From an uncultured Olsenella sp. (GTDB lineage: Bacteria > Actinomycetota > Coriobacteriia > Coriobacteriales > Atopobiaceae): a stretch of 64,000 bases of DNA. Position 1 is the stretch's first letter, and each line of letters starts with the position of its first letter. The notes below the pieces were generated by a model. It searched no databases. It saw nothing but the letters and a program-made list of their open reading frames with translations, and was not told the origin of the DNA. Both the position numbers and the translations under genes were made by a program. The DNA lies in assembly GCA_949291295.1 (NCBI GenBank), contig CASEVE010000001.1, positions 1 to 64,000 on the forward strand, written 5' to 3'. Of the stretch, positions 62,712 through 64,000 are shown one piece after another.

Positions 62712-64000
62712 GTGAACACGTTCTACCACAGCACGCGCTCTGCCGCTGATTCCGTAACAAGCAAGCAAGCAATTCTCGCCGGAATTGCACCAGACGGGGG
62801 CCTCTACGTCTCCGACGAGCTGGGCGAGAAGTCCATCTCGCTCGAGGCCGTCTGCAACCGCGGCTTCCAAGATACGGCCACCGACGTGCTGGGAACGCTG
62901 CTTCCCGACTACACGGAAGACGAGCTCACCAGCTGCGTAAACGCCGCCTACGGCGTCCAGTGGGACAGCGAGGCCATCTGCCCCGTGACGCCCCTCGGCA
63001 CCGACTGGCTGCTCGAGCTCTACCACGGCCCCACCTGCGCCTTCAAGGACGTGGCCCTTCAGATGCTGCCGCAGCTCATGCGCGTGGCGCGTGCTGGCGA
63101 CGGCCGCAAGATCATGGTGGTCACCGCCACCTCCGGCGACACCGGCAAGGCCGCACTCGACGGCTTTGCGGGCGTGGAGGGCACGGGCGTCACCGTGTTC
63201 TACCCGCACGGCAAGGTCTCCGACATCCAGCGCCTCCAGATGGTCACGCAGCTTGGCGGCAACGTGGCGGTGTGCGCCGTGCGCGGCACCTTCGACGACT
63301 GCCAGGGCGAGGTCAAGCGCATCTTCTCCGACCGCAATCTCGCCGCGCGCCTTGCCGAGAAGGACGTGGTGCTCTCGAGCGCCAACTCCATCAACGTTGG
63401 CCGCCTGGCGCCGCAGGTCACCTATTACTTTGACTCCTACGCGCAGCTCGTCCGCCGTGGCGCTGTGCGTATGGGCGAGGAGGTCACCTTCTGCGTGCCC
63501 ACCGGCAACTTCGGCGACGTCCTCGCGGGCTACTACGCCAAGCGCCTGGGCCTGCCCGTCCGCCGCCTCATCGTGGCATCCAACGCCAACAACGTCCTCA
63601 CGGACTTCCTCACCACCGGCACCTATGACCGTCGTCGCGACTTCCACAAGACCATCTCGCCCTCCATGGACATTCTCGTCTCGTCCAACCTCGAGCGCCT
63701 GCTCTACTTTGCCTCCGAGGGCGACTGCGAGCTTGTCTCCTCCCTCATGGCAGACCTTGCCGAGAAGGGCGTCTACACGGTGCCCGAGCGCGTGATGGAC
63801 AAGATTCAGAGCCTCTTTGCCTGCGGCTGCGCCAACGACAAGGACACGCGCGAGACCATCCTCAACACCTGGCGCGAGCTCGACGTGCTCATCGACCCAC
63901 ATACCGCGGTGGCAAAGCACGTGCTCGACGCGTTCCCCACCGACGGCACCGAGCGCGTCTGCCTCTCCACGGCAAGCCCCTACAAGTTCTGCTCCGACGT
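62712..64000 (+). CDS. thrC: Threonine synthase (partial)
   Basis: The first 429 codons are present; the gene continues past the window. It converts O-phosphohomoserine to threonine with pyridoxal phosphate. The cofactor lysine is in GPTCAFKDVALQ near residue 115, followed by TATSGDTGKAAL and by SSANSINVGRL. The GTG start at 62712 has AAGGAG upstream. The fold with an N-terminal FYHSTRSAADSVTSKQAILAG segment fits the longer bacterial type. It is divergent from hom, so both sides of this region serve threonine synthesis. Confidence 0.96.
   Translation, partial: MNTFYHSTRSAADSVTSKQAILAGIAPDGGLYVSDELGEKSISLEAVCNRGFQDTATDVLGTLLPDYTEDELTSCVNAAYGVQWDSEAICPVTPLGTDWLLELYHGPTCAFKDVALQMLPQLMRVARAGDGRKIMVVTATSGDTGKAALDGFAGVEGTGVTVFYPHGKVSDIQRLQMVTQLGGNVAVCAVRGTFDDCQGEVKRIFSDRNLAARLAEKDVVLSSANSINVGRLAPQVTYYFDSYAQLVRRGAVRMGEEVTFCVPTGNFGDVLAGYYAKRLGLPVRRLIVASNANNVLTDFLTTGTYDRRRDFHKTISPSMDILVSSNLERLLYFASEGDCELVSSLMADLAEKGVYTVPERVMDKIQSLFACGCANDKDTRETILNTWRELDVLIDPHTAVAKHVLDAFPTDGTERVCLSTASPYKFCSD

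Overview
The window looks like a chromosome segment of a strictly anaerobic, high-GC Actinomycetota, most likely a member of Coriobacteriia (Olsenella/Atopobiaceae/Collinsella type). This rests on the GC-rich codon use, the tig-clpP-clpX order, [FeFe]-hydrogenase maturation genes, a PTS enzyme I beside a PfkB sugar kinase, and a very dense load of intergenic palindromes. The genus is an inference; no rRNA gene is present.

Layout. 1-2,866: the proteostasis genes clpX (cut by the window edge), clpP and tig, then tRNA-Leu. 2,867-23,100: accessory genes. These include an orphan GHKL kinase, a lipoprotein pair, an ABC exporter, three GNAT acetyltransferases, an ECF sigma/DUF4179 pair, a decayed ABC/FtsX locus, a 43-residue membrane peptide, an XRE membrane regulator, and a response regulator-ABC-permease-permease-histidine kinase-YbjQ operon. 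23,299-32,219: carAB behind a PyrR-like attenuator, and the hydrogenase maturation operon (TM1266-like, hydE, hydG, hydF). 32,374-41,866: gdhA, a diacylglycerol-kinase-like gene, tRNA-Pro/Gly, a frameshifted REP-associated transposase, ptsI, pfkB, tRNA-Arg, a Nudix hydrolase and a secreted nuclease. 41,912-57,527: an accessory and defence region with tRNA-Lys twice and tRNA-His, two Fic genes, and a five-gene operon on the minus strand: SNF2 helicase, DUF4391, type III methyltransferase, type III restriction subunit, SIR2-like protein. A small DUF4160 operon follows. 57,652-64,000: an M42 peptidase, then asd, lysC, hom and divergent thrC, the aspartate-to-threonine route.

The main points for a second look are four. 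First, the defence operon is preceded by a 35-codon leader ORF with a strong ribosome binding site. It contains a run of nine G and stops 3 nt before the helicase start only when the run is 9 long, so it could be a phase switch. Second, a twin element at 3,275-3,498 and 32,374-32,596 has exact 26-14-26-(91/92)-26-14-26 geometry. Third, the 7-mer CGAGAAG/CTTCTCG occurs well over 100 times by eye count, where about 8 would be expected from base composition. Fourth, several palindrome families sit on or against stop codons, one of them clustered around a REP-associated transposase gene.
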